From Armillaria gallica (lineage: Eukaryota > Basidiomycota > Agaricomycetes > Agaricales > Physalacriaceae), in contig JBANDB010000004.1 in NCBI GenBank assembly GCA_037576215.1, positions 2,480,001 through 2,544,000 of the forward strand: a DNA stretch of 64,000 nucleotides, read 5' to 3'. Position 1 is the first letter of the stretch; every line of letters starts with the position of its first letter. Below the pieces are notes generated by a model. That model was not told where the DNA came from and did not search any database. It saw only the letters and a program-made list of their open reading frames with translations. This document shows, piece by piece, positions 32,812 to 45,639 of this stretch. The position numbers and the translations under genes are program-made.

Positions 32812-34661
32812 ATGTGTGAACCTGATTGGTTTTTCACGTTGGCTATCACGGCTCCCTCGTCTACCGCTGCGGTCAAAACACTGCGGAAAGCGTACCGAAC
32901 AGTCTTTGGTAGGAACGTTACTGCCAGAGACCAGGACGACCATCTCCTGCTTTGGATAAAGGTCTGTTCTACCCTTTGGGTGCAGGGTAGCGTCGTCGAA
33001 GAACTACGACAGATTTTGCCTTGTTTGCCCGACTTGACCTGGCAGAATGCCGCTCCAGTTCTTGGCCTTGACCCTTCACGTGGAGATGAACAACTTTCCA
33101 GATATCCCTTGCAGACTCTGTATCTACTGACTTCCTTCATTCGCGAGCTTCTGCTTAGCATTCGACGTTCTGCCCGTTACCGTAATGGCGAACGATATTA
33201 TTCCCGGTTCGGTTCATGTGTAAGTGCCTAAGTCTCTCCCCTAATTGTATCTGACTAGCATCGCAAAGGCTATAAGAACTATACTGACTGAGTTGGGTGG
33301 ATTCTTCTATGACACAGAGGAGGATGGTCTATATATATCGTCCTTCGAATTCGAGCTGAGGATGGTACACAATGCCGCCCTTCTCATACTGGAATCCGAG
33401 CGATGGCCTGATCAAACAAAACTACGTGCTCAGGCCATTGTCGAGGCGACATGTATGCTCCTTTCCATCTTGTAAAGATCCCCTCTAATCTCAGTCAGGT
33501 TTGGCGGCGTCCAATAGTCGTCTAGGATACTCATTTCCAATCCACATTGTCATCACAAACCTCTGCGAAACGACACTTTATACTTACGATCGTGAGCAGC
33601 GGTCCAATTCCTCCCGAACCAACCTCATATACCTTTCCAGCGTCCGCGAAAAAGTTCTACAAGAGAGCACATCTCACAGTCGAAGAATTTCGGGTTGAGC
33701 CTGATCTTAGTAGAGATCCCACAGAGGCCCAGACATTGCAGCTTCTAGCAATGGCCGGTGTTCGTACGTCTAGTTATTTTTCATAATACGGACACTTCTT
33801 TTAATGACTCGGACAGTGGCATGGGCATTGTTCTGTTTGATGGTGGAAGGATAATATGATTTCATCCAAGCAACGATACGCCGTTTTCGCTTGCCCTTAG
33901 CTTTGCAACCAGTGAGTACTCCCCGACAATAATCTTCTCCACCTTCATTGCTGCGACAGTACGCCGTGGCGACAGAACGATTCAACGTCTACGATGAGCG
34001 CAGTTTTATGCGGCATCTTAGCACAGTCGTGCAATCAACGGGAGTTAATGTTGAGCATGCAGTGCATGTGAAGGCTATTTGTCATTCCCTACTGTCTTTT
34101 ATCGGTTTCGAAATTGGAAGCGATGTGGACGACAAATCGCGATCTGCATATTATAACCTACCGAACTTCCCCGACCTTGAATTCGGGTTACGCGTAGAGG
34201 ATATTCCTCCCACAGAATCAGATATGCCCGACATGATGGTAACTCTGCAGTGGAGACAGCATAACACCGATTGGCAACTAGGTGTAAGTGTTGTGTTTAT
34301 GAGTAGTACAAATTTGCTAACATCGACTCAGGGCTCCAGGTCGCTTTGCTTCGAGACTTTCTTCGCCGCCGATTTGGCGCTCCCTTCAAATTTTGACGAG
34401 ATAGAAGACAGTGGATTTCTCAGCAGGACTCGGTATGCGGAATTCAGGAATTCGATGCAGGCAGAATTATTGCAGCCCCTGTGGGACAGCATACGGGTAA
34501 GCAAAGCAACACATTTCTACGCCCCGGTCTGTGCTGAATTTGAATAGGAAAACATCCCCGGTACGGAAACAGAGGCACTCGAACGGCCGCTCGCACGAAG
34601 AAGCCAAAACGGTGCTGTCGAATCCACACGGAACACCGGAGAAAGAAGAACGCGGCGTTAA
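32812..34661 (+). CDS. divergent family B gene with extra exons
   Basis: The first exon (ATG at 32812, MCEPDWFFTLAITAPS) holds KTLRKAYRTVFGRNVTARDQ and ILPCLPDLTW, as in other family B proteins. The last three exons are clear: 33960-34283, 34332-34496 and 34548-34661, GT-AG, in phase, ending in TAA, with AICHSLLSFIGFEIGSD and LLQPLWDSIR. The end of family B exon 1 survives as an 11-nt piece at 33892-33902 (CTTTGCAACCA) before GTGAGT. Between these lies about 0.8 kb with its own exons: MANDIIPGSVHV from 33184, then EDGLYISSFEFELRMVHNA, PIHIVITNLCETTLYTYD and KKFYKRAHLTVEEFRVEPD, each bounded by GT-AG sites. Either this is a longer ancestral form or another gene lies inside it. The upstream join is unresolved. 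Confidence 0.55.
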
Positions 34662-34890
34662 GAAATTGAGAGACAGGTAAGCTGAACCTTCGAATTCTGT
34701 GGATTCGCTAATTAGCGCCAGTGTTCGACTGTTACCATGGGGAAGCCAATTCTTTTCCGACGAGGACATTCGCGCACGGGTTGAAGAGGTTCAACGTGTC
34801 CAGCTTAGTTATGTCGCACCATAACGAGCTGTGCAAGCAATGAAGAAAGTCACGAATGTTTGTTCTTTAGGCAGTAGGGTGCCAAAATGG

Positions 34891-35243
34891 GTCGACAATC
34901 TAATAGTAATACATCTTTTGCGTAAGCCAACGCCGCGCGCCTTCTTGGCGTGTAACCAAAATCTGCGTTTGTTCTCTTCTAATTTGAGTGTGCAGTGTGC
35001 AGTATCATATCAGCCTTTTTTTGTTTCGAATCTTTTCCCGCTTGACCACTGGGACGTTCGTTGTGGGACATGAAGACGTCTAAACTGTCCGTTGAAAAGC
35101 CTAAAGACACCTTCCTGATTAGAGAGCGGGATTTCATTTGTGTTATATACTGACCCTATATCGTATTCGCGTTGGAGGGGGCTTGTTGCTCTACCACATC
35201 TATGTTCTTAGACCTTCAGACTAAAAGTACAGTCCACGAAGAA
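34891..35243 (+). repeat. direct repeat R3
   Basis: Third copy of the repeat at 17601-18122, beginning TCGACAATCTAATAGTAATA and including GTGGGACATGAAGACGTC and the SH3-type flank (GATTAGAGAGCGGGATTTC). It stops at a CAGTCCACGAAGAAG segment, and no family B gene follows. Confidence 0.65.
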
Positions 35244-35265
35244 GTTACCGGTAAGTTACCGGTAA
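35244..35265 (+). repeat. perfect 11-bp tandem pair at the end of R3
   Basis: GTTACCGGTAA occurs twice with no spacer exactly where R3 homology ends. It could mark the breakpoint of the duplication. Confidence 0.6.
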
Positions 35266-36963
35266 TAAACCCAAGTGTAACGAAACCTAGGTTTCGTGCG
35301 CTACCCTACAACTGGTACACACGGAGAAATGCATTTATTGCCGAACGGCAAACGCTCCTTCCTTTTCGAGTTGCCGCAATTTCCATGGGTGAAGTAAACC
35401 GCCGTCTGAAGAAAAAGACGAACGGGGTGATGTGACTGAAATGTGACGGGTGGGGCACAGCGAGCCGCGACAGAGAAAGTGAACCAGCGGAGCAATGCCA
35501 GACGCGGCATGAACGGCAAGACTGATCAAGATCTGGGCTGAACCGATTGACGGGATCGCGACACCGACACAGTGCCCAGAGGTGAGAAGGCAAAAACACG
35601 AGAAATACAAAAGAAAGAACTGATAGATAGAGGGCAAGGAGAGGCAAGAAAAGGGGGGAGGGGAAAGTACGAGGACAGATGGAAGAAAGAAGGACATTCT
35701 GTAATAACAGACGAGGCAAGGCCAGGAAAAACATAGTAGAGAGGCGAAAAGTAACGCACCGTGGTACTGCGACTGAGCTTACAGTAAAGGCGATTGGGGG
35801 CATTGAGAGAAGAGAGATAATTGCCAGGACTGGTGGATTCCCTCTATATATATGTCATGGCATGGGGACCGTGCGTAGAACGTATATAAGAGATTGATCC
35901 GTTGCTGTATCGGCACATCGGCATAGTTGGCTGTGGCACCCATATTGCTGCGCTGTATTGCTGGCACTGAGCCGAGTTATTCAGAAATGTATTTGCCTCG
36001 ACAGAAACATATTTTTTGACAGTACGGCCTCCTTCCATCTCATAATACCAGGTCGTGAAGTATTTCCGAGCTGAAAAAAAGACGTTTATAATCACCCACA
36101 ATACGTATTGCTTTTGCTTTATCACCCACAATACATTTTGCTTTGCTTTCGTCGCTGTTTCTCGTGGGAAACTTTTGATGGGACTCATCGATACCCAGCC
36201 TGCTCATCCAATAATCCTGGCTTTGCTCTCTGCTTGCTTCTATCTCTGTTTTTATAAACATCATTTATATTGTAAGTGTGATTTTCACTTCCAGTCAGAT
36301 TATGATTGATCGACGCAATCCAGTTATCTCAGACATGTAAACTATCAATGTTAGCATTGTTCTGATCATTCTAGTGTCTAGCTGGAAAGACGTGTCTGTG
36401 AATGAAAGAAATTTCACTCAGGAATCAGCTGGTCCCATTCCCGCATCCATGCACCCACCACAATAGCAAGAAATAGCAAGATAGTGGTTCCTTCCCATTC
36501 TCTCTTCAGAGTGCCGCACTCAGAGCTCGCGTTTTATTTCCTAGTGCTCGTTTGGGGGTTTTCACAGTCTAGGAATCGACTGGTAATGTTCCTGTGGCCG
36601 TACAAGCACCGTAATACGGAGAATCACAATATCCACCCTCATCCCCCACCAAGATCAGGTCACTGCTAACTCATTATTTCACGGCTCGTCAAGCGACTCC
36701 ATACACATGTAATACTGGTCCTAATCCTATGTTCTACACTGCCATTGTGGTGCTTTGCTGCCAGCAAGGTCCGCTGCATTGGTTCCTTATATAAGATATA
36801 ATGTGAGTGCTGTCCTTTATCACCAACCTTAGATTTCTAACTTGTTTTGGGACTTAGTATACATTCACTTTGTGAGACTAGCCAGGTGATCGTTATGATA
36901 GACCTCTCAAATCTGAACATGAAGCTGTGTTGGCTTTCCTTCCTTACCTCGCAATGTTCAACC
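35266..36963. other. non-coding boundary region
   Basis: No gene could be supported. Bases about 35590-35700 are strongly purine-rich on the plus strand, so the antisense open stretch there is pyrimidine-run low complexity. Base composition and CpG content change here: to the left CpG is ordinary, and to the right sequence around the nuclease gene is CpG-poor. The right end is the upstream flank of the XPG/PIN-like gene. Confidence 0.5.
36091..36149 (+). repeat. imperfect 30-bp tandem duplication
   Basis: ATCACCCACAATAC followed by a pyrimidine-rich TTGCTTT stretch occurs at 36091-36120 and again at 36121-36149, differing by a few bases and one short indel. Confidence 0.6.
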
Positions 36964-37410
36964 ATGGGCATCCAAGGCTTCTGGAAGGTATGTCACCATT
37001 ACATTAACTTCATGTGTGATAATGATTGACATTCTACAGTTAATTGACAGCACAAAGGTTTCCGTGCCTCTATTGGAACTAGCTGCGGAAAAGGGGTTCA
37101 ATGAGAATAGTGCAAACAAGTGAGCCTACAGGCTAGGAATTGATGCCAGGTAAGTAATATTTTTCCTTGACATGCAGCTATACTTAACATCTACAGTATC
37201 TTGATCTGTTCTGCTTATGGAATCAAGAACAGCTCTCATGAAAATGCTGGCCTCCTTTCAATGCTCAGAACATGTGGGCATCTCTTTGCTATGCCCATCA
37301 TACCTGTTTTTGTCTTTGATGGTGATCATTGACCCCACAGCAAGCATGGTCAGAATATCTGCAAGAACACTACAACTTGTGAGATTGAGTTCTGGCATCT
37401 CCTCGATGCA

Positions 37411-37415
37411 TTCAG
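37411..37415 (+). repeat. target-site duplication of element 1, left
   Basis: TTCAG directly precedes the 5' LTR (TGTTAC...) and is repeated at 46029-46033 directly after the 3' LTR (...ATGACA). Removing one copy plus the element restores the nuclease reading frame across the site. Confidence 0.9.
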
Positions 37416-37804
37416 TGTTACAATTTTTCCACTTTATCTTTTCCTTTATCTTATCTTATCTTGGCACCTCGGCAGCTCCAGGCCAAAGATCGTACAACTT
37501 CAGTGTTGCCAGAGCACATGGTGATCGAACGACTTCCATACTGTCTAACGACTGTTTGACAGATGGGGGTGTATTTATATTTAGACAACTTGCCTTGTAT
37601 ATAAGTAGTGTAGCTCTCAGCCTTGTACCCTAGCTTTGAGCTAAGTTAATACCACCTGGACTTTACTCTTCTCTCCACAGAGCCCAGAGTCTAAACGTTA
37701 TACTGCCTCGCTGTAGCAAACTCCACGGTACTATCGCCCTGCCCAAAGTGAGAGGCTGTGCACATTAGTCGCCTTGTTTGTCATTCCCAAGTCTGTCCAT
37801 AACA
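37416..37804 (+). repeat. 5' LTR of element 1
   Basis: 389 bp, TGTTACAATT to CCATAACA, with a TATA-like TATATAA at 37598-37604. It differs from the 3' LTR at about 24 positions, all transitions, counted by eye. Confidence 0.9.
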
Positions 37805-38002
37805 ATTAGCTTGAAGCTTTCTACTACATTCCCAATCGTTCACCGAGGGAATCTTTTATGCCCTCTAACCAACCCCCGAAACACATCCAAAACTGATAGA
37901 ACCCTGAACAAAAGAACGTTGCAGGAGGAAGGCTGAAGAGGGTCCAAAAGCGTCATTCCCAATATAGGAGGAAACATCCAAAGGGAAACAGATCAGACCA
38001 GG

Positions 38003-40650
38003 ATGACGACCAACACTACAACTATTGTGGATACTATGGCAGAGACTACAGCCTCAACGTCGACTGAGAAACAGCTCTACAATGCCGTCATATTCATTCT
38101 TTTCTGAATTCTCATCTATCAAATCATCGCCCTCTGGCAGGACATTGCGAACCATCGATGATGCCGAAATTAATGACCCCCGATTTGTCAAACAAACTTA
38201 CCATCACCCTCGGGACTGCCATTGTAGGAGCAACTTTCCGATGCCTCTGTACCGCTGCCCTTGTACTCGTATACACTGAATAAATTCGGGAATTCCTCCA
38301 TCAATGAGGGGTCCTCATAGTACCACCACCTCCCCCATACCCTCTCACTATGTCGAACTCCCCAGATTCGACCCCACAACCCTTCACCCGGGCCTTAGGG
38401 CCTAGAATGCTACCACCAGAAACTGACAAAGGGACCATGCCACAGTCTACTTCAAATCGAACCAGGAGTTCTTTGAGGATAGGGAGACACGAGGACCTGA
38501 GCCATCAACATTCTCCCAACCCCCACCATGACAGCCCCTACCCCTGCCCCCCCACAGGAACTATTCGTACTATGGCCTGAGGAGCCCCAGCCCCTGCTGT
38601 ACACTCCTCAATGAGGAGGAATGGCTAGAGGAAGAATCAGGAGGATTCTCCCCCTCCCAAACTGACCCATATGAGTACAAGAACCTATCAGGAACGCACA
38701 ATGGCCAATCGAGATTGACTCAGACTCTGATCCCAACATTCCCACTATCACTATCACTGACGAATGAATTTCACACCCTGTTAATGTCCCCAGAAGTGTC
38801 TCCTCTGAACCCATCAGGATCAGAACTCCCCGGGAGCCACCCCCACAAAATGACGATGACCCCCTCAATCCCCATGGATGAGATTATGAGTGGCCTGCTC
38901 TTTCAAATGCTGACATTCAGCTTCTGGGACCCATGAGGAGTGAGGCCTGGGAGTTACGGTGGCAGGAGCTTGCCCAGCGAGCAGGGCATGCCACACCAAT
39001 ATGAGAGAGCATGGACTTCTACTCGCTGTTAATCGAGGGGATCCGCTTCCTTGATATGGAAGAGACCATGTCATCGATGCACGCATACACGCAAACCAGA
39101 ACTGAGGCCTATACCCCCCTTCGGCGGGCACTCAGATCTCAGGGATCTGTCCCTGAACCGAGCAGGAACAGAGGGTGTTGGAACGAGCACTCCAACCCCT
39201 GGCATGACTACAGGGGAATCGACCAGATCTTGATGGACTACCAGGAGAGGACCAGCGGTCTGATGTCTGAAGAGCCCAGAATAGGGCCACTTCCTGACTC
39301 CCCCCCTAGTTGGAACCCAAGGAGTAGGGACTATAGGGGGTGAATAACGAGCAGGATTATAGCGGGAAGTGGGGAATCCGACATGGAAAGGATGGACACA
39401 GGAGGATCAGGAGGAGGACCAGCTGAGACAGCAGACCAGCGAGTCACCAGATTGGAGGCTCAGATAGCATTGATGCATGGAGAAAATGTCAAACTCCAGG
39501 AGGACCTGGAGAAGGCCAAAAAGAAAAAACCAATGGAAAGGGGGCGAAGACCATGGCCAGGGCCCGACCCTGACATGTACTCCATCCTGCGACCTCCCGA
39601 CAGAGATGGCCCACCTTCCCATGGGCCCTTAGGACCCTGGAACCCGAATGCTCCCCGGCCATGGCCAGAATCAAACCTGTTCTTCTCAATCCCCCACGAA
39701 AGTTCAAAGGAGACCACGACAACATTGAACGATTCCTGGGGGACTGCGCTACCTATTTCACAGTCTTCTGAAACTATTTCCAGGGAGTCTCCTCTCTGAT
39801 GATCACGTTCCTCACCTCTTTCTTGGAAGGAGACGCTGAGGACTGGTGGGTACATCTTCGAGACGACTACTGGTACAAACCACAAGAACCAGATGTTGAT
39901 GCCACAGAGGAGGAGGAGCAGGATTACGAGGCAGGACCATGATACCGATTCCCATGATGGGACAATTTCGTGGAGCTCTTTCGCGAGCAGTTCCGAGACC
40001 CTGCCATCAAGCTCATCCATGAGAAAAGGATGGGGGAACTCAAGATGGGCTACGACCCCGCTCACGTCTTCTTCCAAAAACTTGAAAGGGAGGCAAAATT
40101 GGCCAATTGACTCTCTGATGAATCAGAAAAAGGACACCTTGTATGAGCTGTACGATGGGGAATTCCTCCAGGATATGGCACCGCCATATCCAATATCAGA
40201 ATTGGTATTCCCTGAACTTACCCCAAATGGAAGTGTCGCATCATCCAGATGTACGAAGAGCATCAGAAACAGTGGGTCTTTGAACAGACCCAAGACCTCA
40301 AACGACCCCACGACAAATGTCCCAAAGAGGGAACCGGACCCCCCCTCAAGGCGATTACAGGGGGTGCGACAAGTTCAATGATGAAGGGGCAGACAATGGA
40401 GAAGGGTTGTGACACCAGGGGGCATTGGGTCCCCATTATGCAGAAAACACACAGGGGACAGGGGATCCCCATGGAGATTGACGCGAAGAAAGCCAAGCAG
40501 CGCACAGAAGGTCAATGCTTCCGGTGTGACAAAAAGGGGCACCTTAGTAAGGACTGCCTCCTTAAAGGCAAGAAACGGGAGGTGTGTGCTGTAGGGGCAG
40601 CACTGGAGCCACTTGCTATGACGACAGAAATTAAGGAAGTAAAAGATTAG
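38003..40650 (+). pseudogene. element 1 gag
   Basis: Gag sequence in several frames. A coiled-coil-like start RVTRLEAQIALMHGENVKLQ (from 39383) is followed, with a frame change, by the capsid-type segment ERFLGDCATYFTVF and FLEGDAEDWWVHLRDDYW, and by a CCHC zinc knuckle CFRCDKKGHLSKDC near 40518. Stops after TYFTVF, after REAKLAN and at other points break the protein. The segment from 38003 (MTTNTTTIVDTMAETT) is an upstream leader-like frame. Confidence 0.75.
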
Positions 40651-41234
40651 GTTGTCCAGGTTCTGATTCGCCTGCGATGACCAAGGATTCCACTGGTGCG
40701 CCCCTTTTCCCTGCTGAACAGTCTTCCACTCTTGCTTCATATACAGACAATATTACTACTGAGCATTCGGATATATCTTGACCCCCAAGTGTGGGGTCGG
40801 TTACTTTTTATGTGACTTATAAACAAAAGAATATTCATACAGACAATCAATGGCCTATGTGCCAATTTTTACCGACTTCTACACTGTGCCCAGCCACAGA
40901 ATCAGCCAACAAGTATGACATCTTACAAGACCCAACTAATGATTTTTTAGATGACCGACCCCCACAAGGAGGGATAGAAGAGGGCCCTCAACCTCCTATG
41001 AAGCCCAAGGTGGAGGGAACAAGGGAACAAGTGCCCCAGCGGGGCACCCCCCTTGACGAAGTGGCCTTCTGAGTACAGAAAATAGCCCCAGCGAAATCTG
41101 ACTCGGAATTGAAGAGAACTGCAAGGGTGGATGAACTGGTAAGCGGAGCACGCGTTACCAAAGTGGTCTCCTCGATGGCCAACCCTTCCCGCAACCAGTC
41201 GCGGGGTTTGCACCCCTGGAGAACATGAACCCCG

Positions 41235-44200
41235 ATGACTGAAGGGAGATTGGGAACCCCGAAAGAAACGAGGGACCCTATGGGACCGACAGGACCCTTT
41301 ATGGGCCCGGGAGTAGCTGGTGAAGCTGGTAAGTCTGTTCATTCAGCTCAAGTCAAGCCCATTGCCTCTGCACATATTAGCAGCCAAGATCAAGGTGACA
41401 CTCCTGGGAAACGCACCTTCAGTTCCCCACCTGCGACTGGGGAGGATGACAAGAAAGCTGAAAAGGAGGAAGCCACTAGTGCCCAGGCAGTGAATAGGGG
41501 GCACCAGGTGACCATGATCGAGGTACCTGATGACAAAGATGACACATCCTTCCAAAAATAGCTCGCCACAGGCAGCCCAACGATCTCCTCCCTGCCCCGT
41601 GTCCTGGTGATCCCAACACCACTTGAATCGCCCACTAGGGCAGTAAAGTCACTCCCTAATGAGGGAGCTGGGGTGACCTCGCCAATGGTAGCTGAACCGG
41701 TATGGGTCAGTGCGAAGGTTTTGGAGGTCCCCCACTGATGGATGAAACCCTTTGAGGTCAATTGGACTCTACGCTTTGTGCGAGAGGTGCAAACCAATAC
41801 AGGGGCACGATCTAGACTCTGTCTTTGGGTACATAAAGACCGAGTACGCGAACTCACCAATGAGCTCTTCCAAAACCTTTGGACAGAGGATTGGGAGATT
41901 GCCTGAGAATGACTCTACGAACTCCAGGAACCCATCAGATACATCCATGGATCGACGAGCGACCTCATGTTACCTGTCACCCTTGAACTGTGCACTGGAT
42001 GAAAGGTTTTGAGTACCAAGGCACTCATAGACAGTGGGTGCACGGGCAGCATGATCAACCACAACTACATCCTGAAGCACCAGCTGGATACAAAAAGGGC
42101 AATTGTACCTATTCTGGTGTACAATGCTGATGGAACCTGCAATCAGGGAGGGGATGTCATTGAATTTGTCGAGCTCTGCCTGACTATTGGCAGACATCAT
42201 GAACGCATCAACCTCGCAGTCATGAATCTTGGGAAAAAGGATGTATACCTCAGACACGACTGGCTCAAACACCATAATCCCATTGTAAACTGGAAAACTG
42301 GTAACATGATTTTTGGGCGCTGCCAGTGCATAAGAAATCATCTTGAACTCCCTGATGCAGATCCTGACGATCGCTGGGACAAAGAACTCGAGGAAGGCGA
42401 TACAATCCTCGCTGTATGGATGGAAGAAGAGCTGATCATCTGCTCAATGCATCACACAAATGATCTGGCAGCCAAAGCCAATGCTGACAAACCCAGGAAG
42501 GCTTTCAAAGAGCTCGTACCTGAGCACTACCATTCCTTCCATGACCTATTTGCTAAGGAAAACTTTGACAAACTACCCAAGCGAAAACTGTGGGATCACA
42601 CTATTGAGCTTGTCCCTAATGCGAAGGCAACCTTGGACTGCAAGGTTTATCCCCTGAATCAAAATGAACAGGAACAACTCGACAAGTTCCTCGATGAAAA
42701 TTTGGAGTCGGGTCATATTCACCCCTCAAAGTTGCCTTTTGCCTCCCCCTTCTTCTTTGTAAAGAAAAAGGACAGCACACTGTGACCAGTACAGGATTAC
42801 CGCAAGCTCAATGAGATGACCATCAAGAATCAATACCTGTTACCACTCATCTCAGAACTCATTGACAAGCTTTGCAGCGCAAAGTACTTCACGAAGCTTG
42901 ACGTTCGTTGGGGATACAATAATGTCTGAATCAGGGAAGGGGACAAAGAGAAAGCCACCTTCTGCACAAACTGAGGGCTCTTTGAACCAACCGTCATGTT
43001 CTTTGGACTCACCAATTTGCCCACGACATTCCAGTAGATGATGAATGATATTTTTAAAGACTTGATCACCGAAGGCAAGGTCACCATCTACCTGGACGAT
43101 ATCCTGATCTTCTTCAGAGATTTGGGGGAGCACTGACGAATCGTGAAGTGTGTTCTTCAATGCCTTCGTGAGAACAAACTCTTCCTCAAAGCGGAGAAGT
43201 GTGAGTTTGAAGTCCTCGAGACAGAATACCTTGGGGTGATCATCAGTGAAAACTCAATCCAAATGGACCCAGTCAAGGTCGCCGGCATCTCTGAATGGCC
43301 CATACCCAAGAAGAAGAAGGAACTTCAGTCATTCCTCAGTTTCACGAACTTCTATCAGAAGTTCATCAAAATGTACTCAAAAGTTGTCAAGCCACTCATG
43401 CAGCTCATGGGCAACGCAGAATGGAAGTGGGGCAATGCCCAACAGGAAGCGTTCGATGAACTCAAACACCAGATGGCTGAGGATATAATCCTCGCCATCC
43501 TGAACGATGACGATCCCTTCAGGGTTGAAGCCGATGCCAGTGAGGGAGTGGTCGGCGCTGTCCTAAGTCAGCAGCAAGATGGAGTATGGTGCCCAGTAGC
43601 CTTCATGTCGAAGTCCCTCAGTGCCATGGAAAGGAACTATGAAATATACGACAAAGAGCTGCTTGCAATCATGCTCACACTCTTGGAATGGCGCCATTAC
43701 CTTATGGGTGCCAGACACGATGTAGAAATCTGGACGGATCATCAGAACCTCCAGTATTTCTGACTCCCTTACAAACTGAACCGATGACAAGCCTGATGGG
43801 TTACAGAGCTAGCCGAGTACCACTTCAAGCTTTTCCACAAGCCCGGCACTCAAAACGTAAAAGCCAACTTACTCTTGTGGCAGAGCGACCATGATCAGGG
43901 AACAAAGGACAATGATGACATGGTTGTCTTAGAACCGGCACATTTCCATGCTCTCATTATGCCTACAACGATGGAAACACAACAAACAGTTAAGGAAGCG
44001 ACCTGACAAGAGGAGCTTTGGGATGAAGGCATTGCCGCTTCCCTCGCTCATGAATGAGGAATCTCCCGACAAGGGGGACTCCTATATTACAATGGACAAA
44101 TCTATGTACCCCACAAGAAGACGCTATGGGGTGAAATCATCTCCCAATACCATGACCATATCACTGCTGGCCATCCAGGCATCGAGAAGACGAAGGAGCT

Positions 44201-45383
44201 AGTACTCCACGACTATTGGTGGCTGAAACTGAAGAAGGTCATTGAGGCCTACATCAAAGGCTGCGAAACATGCCAGCAGATGAAGTCAGATACACACACG
44301 AAGGCAGCACTGCTGCACCTGAATGAAATACCAGTTGGACCATGGACGCATATATCCGTCGATATGGTCACAGGACTCCCAGATTCAAACGGTCACAATG
44401 CCATGCTCGTCATCGTTGACAGGTTCTCCAAAGCCATCATTCCAATCGCCTGTAATATGGAGCTCTCAGCTGAAGGATGGGCATGGCTCTTACGCAACCA
44501 TGTATATGCATGCCACAGAATGCCTCAAGTGGTTATATCAGACCGAGGCCCACAGTTCATTTCCAAATTCATGAAAGAACTGTACCAACTGCTTGACATC
44601 ACACCAAATGCATCAATGGCCCTTCATCCCCAGACGGATAGTCAGACAGAACGAGTCAACCAGGAAATCATCAAATATCTCTGAATCTTCATAAACCACT
44701 GACAAACCGACTGGAGCGACCAGCAAAAGTCCGTTCATGGTACTTTACGGCTGAAACCCTTGAGTCGTCCCCGACTCTCGATGCGCTGCACTGTTCACTA
44801 ACCCCACTGCAGAAGACTTTGCCAAGAAGATGACAATGATTCACACCGAAATGCAAAAGGCCCTCACAGAGGCTGCTGAAAAGATGAAGAACCAGTATGA
44901 CAAGGGGAAACATGATGCTCACCCTACCAAGTGGGAGACCACATCTGGCTCAACGCTACAAACCTCCATCTCCTGAGACCCAAAAAGAAGTTGGATGACA
45001 AGCAAGTCGGTCCCTTCTTAATCCTCGAAAAGACAGGCACCAGTGCATACAAACTGAAGTTGCCACTGCACTGGAAGATTCACCCATGCTTCAACAAAAA
45101 GCTTCTGATGCCATACACACTGCTGGCCTTCCCTAATCAAGAACTACCACCACCACCACCAGACCTTATCAAAAACGAAGAAGAATATGAAATTGAAGAA
45201 GTCCTCGATGCACGACCATGCCAAGTACATGGACAACGAGGACAGAAATCACGAATGACGACTGACTATTTCATCAAGTGGAAGGGATGGACACGGGAGC
45301 ACAACTCCTGGGTCAGGGAAGAAGATATGGAACATGCACAGGAGGCCATCAAGGAATACGAGCAACACCATCACGCCCCATAA
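41235..45383 (+). pseudogene. element 1 protease, RT, RNase H, integrase and chromodomain
   Basis: Aspartic protease: LIDSGCTGSMI near 42020. Reverse transcriptase: [13 protein letters not shown] (42740), [11 protein letters not shown] (42900) and the YLDDILIFF active site near 43095. RNase H: FRVEADASEGVVGAVLS, with NYEIYDKELLAI. Integrase: the HHCC finger GHPGIEKTKE...CETCQ, then SVDMVTGLPDSNG, ISDRGPQFI and RVNQEI as the D,D,E residues. A GPF module (VGPFLILEKTG) and a chromodomain at about 45180-45380 (DYFIKWKGWTREHNSWV) end it. In-frame TGA codons occur at L*PVQDYR, NV*IREGD, TN*GLFEP and elsewhere, nearly all where related copies have CGA arginine. One TAG replaces the Trp of FQWMMND. 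Confidence 0.85.
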
Positions 45384-45639
45384 TGGGGGATAGCTGTGGG
45401 CCCCTACTAATGACCATTAACGATGAGACGTGCTTGATGGGATGAAGGGTTTGCCCTTCTCACTCCTGCAACCACCAAAACAAAATTCCTCTCCTTCATT
45501 CAGTCCCTCCATGTGGGAGCAAAGAAAAGAGGATCGCAGACGCGTAGGCTGTGGCACTTACTGGTGTCTGGAATTGCAGTGAAACCTGGGGAATGCTGAC
45601 ATACTGGCAGTTGGGATGCCTGCCTTAACGAGGGGGTGA

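Noticed and set aside
35306..35803. Minus-strand open frame of 165 codons with hydrophobic runs
   Set aside because: The opposite strand is a purine-rich low-complexity stretch; the Leu/Phe/Ser/Pro-rich product follows from that composition, and no splice sites, homologue or paralogue is visible.
36091..36149. Possible start of a CRISPR-like or satellite array
   Set aside because: Only two imperfect 30-bp units exist, with no spacers and no further copies.
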